Of a stretch of 8,048 bases of DNA, positions 6,997-8,048 are shown in pieces. The DNA comes from an uncultured Alphaproteobacteria bacterium. GTDB lineage: Bacteria > Pseudomonadota > Alphaproteobacteria > GCA-2731375. How positions within the stretch are numbered: position 1 is the first letter of the stretch; each line of letters opens with the position of its first letter. The DNA lies in contig CAJWZI010000050.1 in NCBI GenBank assembly GCA_913049615.1, positions 1 through 8,048 on the forward strand, read 5' to 3'. The position numbers and the translations under genes were made by a program. Under the pieces are notes generated by a model. The model was not told the DNA's origin and made no database searches. It worked only from the letters and a program-made list of their open reading frames with translations.

Positions 6997-8048
6997 ATGT
7001 ACATCAATGGCACCTGGGCCACAGAGCCCACCCAATCAAGTTTTGAAATTTTCAATCCTGCCACCGGTGCAGTGATTCAATCATTGCCGGATGGGGGACG
7101 CGAAGCGTCGAAATCCGCCATTGACGCGGCAGCGGAGGCTCTACTCAGCTGGCGCACCACGACGCCCTATCAACGGGCAGAATTTTTAATGCGCGCTCAC
7201 ACGCTGATGCTAGACCACCAAGAAGATTTGGCTAAAGTAATGACGTCGGAACAGGGCAAGCCACTACGAGCTGCCATGACGGAGGTAAAATATGCCGCCG
7301 ATTTCCTGATCTGGTTTGCCGAGGAAGGCAAACGTATCTACGGCGAGATTATCCCCTCGTCTCGGACTGATCAGCGCTTCCATGTATTGCACCAAGCTGT
7401 GGGAGTGGTAGCGGCCATTACGCCATGGAACTACCCCATTTCCATGATCACCCGAAAGCTGGCACCTGCCCTAGCAGCAGGCTGCACCGTAGTCTTGAAA
7501 CCGTCGGAGGCAACGCCCCTAACGGCAGTAGAAACTTTCAAGATATTCGAAAGGGCAGGATTCCCTCCTGGCGTAGTCAATTTGGTAACTGCTGCCGATC
7601 CAAAACCCGTGGGCGAGGAATTCACCACCAACCCTAAAGTCGCAAAACTTACCTTCACCGGCTCTACAGCCGTTGGCAAGATGCTTGCCGGCAAAGCAGC
7701 GGGCAGTATGAAAAGGGTGAGTTGTGAATTAGGCGGGCATGCACCGTTCCTTGTTCTAAAGGATGCTGATCCGGTGCATGCAGCCAAAGGCCTGCAACTG
7801 GTCAAGTTCCTCAACACCGGTCAGGCCTGCATTAGCCCCAACCGTATTTTCGTACACAATGAAATCCTGGAGAATTTTTTGAAGACATTGACCGATCGTG
7901 TGGCGGGCATGAAGGCCGGCAATGGCCTGGAACAAGGTGTGACCATCGGTCCCCTGGTGAACAACGAAGCTGTGGTTAAGGTGGAAAAACAGGTCGCCGA
8001 CGCCGTGGAAAAAGGTGCTGAGGTCCTTTGTGGCGGCCATCGCCTGAC
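6997..8048 (+). CDS. NAD(P)-dependent aldehyde dehydrogenase, succinate-semialdehyde dehydrogenase-like (3' end outside window)
   Basis: The reading frame opens at the ATG at 6997 and stays open to the window edge: 350 complete codons of a protein family usually near 480 residues, so about 130 residues are missing. It starts MYINGTW and shows the ALDH landmarks: TPWNYP (142-147) with oxyanion-hole Asn145, the cofactor strand VVLKPSEATPL (162-172), FTGSTAVGK (220-228), the general base Glu244 in CELGGHAP, and the nucleophile Cys278 in NTGQACISPNR. The overall pattern is closest to GabD-type semialdehyde dehydrogenases, which oxidise an aldehyde to a carboxylate with NAD(P)+. A ribosome site (ATAGGA, 6985-6990) lies just ahead. 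It is third in the plus-strand arm, 13 bases after oxygenase copy 2, and plausibly oxidises an aldehyde released by the pathway. Family is firm; the exact aldehyde is not. Confidence 0.92.
   Translation, partial: MYINGTWATEPTQSSFEIFNPATGAVIQSLPDGGREASKSAIDAAAEALLSWRTTTPYQRAEFLMRAHTLMLDHQEDLAKVMTSEQGKPLRAAMTEVKYAADFLIWFAEEGKRIYGEIIPSSRTDQRFHVLHQAVGVVAAITPWNYPISMITRKLAPALAAGCTVVLKPSEATPLTAVETFKIFERAGFPPGVVNLVTAADPKPVGEEFTTNPKVAKLTFTGSTAVGKMLAGKAAGSMKRVSCELGGHAPFLVLKDADPVHAAKGLQLVKFLNTGQACISPNRIFVHNEILENFLKTLTDRVAGMKAGNGLEQGVTIGPLVNNEAVVKVEKQVADAVEKGAEVLCGGHRL

Noticed and set aside
7431..7817. 128-codon minus-strand open frame at the right end
   Set aside because: Antisense to the aldehyde dehydrogenase, whose frame contains all the family motifs across the same bases.

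Overview
The window is about 8 kb of dense bacterial metabolic DNA with six protein-coding genes and no RNA genes, insertion sequences, CRISPR arrays or other mobile elements that I can see. Base composition is moderate (a little over half G+C by eye). The gene families (hydantoinase/oxoprolinase pair, isopenicillin-N-synthase-like oxygenases, THI5/NMT1-type binding protein, semialdehyde dehydrogenase) are most typical of a Proteobacterium. An alphaproteobacterium, perhaps environmental or marine, would fit. This is an impression from gene content, not a phylogenetic result.

Layout: two short gene arms diverge from a small intergenic region at 5023-5109. The left arm reads on the minus strand: hyuB-like (3229-5022), then hyuA-like (1141-3228), whose ATG directly abuts the hyuB stop codon. 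After a 60-base gap carrying a good promoter-like sequence comes a 2OG-Fe(II)-type oxygenase (100-1080). The right arm reads on the plus strand with gaps of 5 and 13 bases: a THI5/NMT1-like binding protein without a signal peptide (5110-6003), a second, diverged oxygenase of the same family (6009-6983), and an aldehyde dehydrogenase that runs off the right edge (6997-8048). Positions 1-99 hold no supportable gene.

How the genes may work together (inference): HyuA/HyuB-type pairs are ATP-dependent enzymes that open cyclic amides such as hydantoins, 5-oxoproline or lactams, and relatives carboxylate ketones. Two mononuclear-iron oxygenases could hydroxylate or dealkylate the substrate, the HyuAB pair could open a ring, and the semialdehyde dehydrogenase could oxidise the aldehyde product to an acid for central metabolism. 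The THI5/NMT1-like protein lacks both an export signal and transporter partners here, so it may be a cytoplasmic binding protein or enzyme. The combination suggests a catabolic cluster for a nitrogen-containing cyclic compound, but the substrate cannot be read from the sequence. No dedicated regulator is present in the window.
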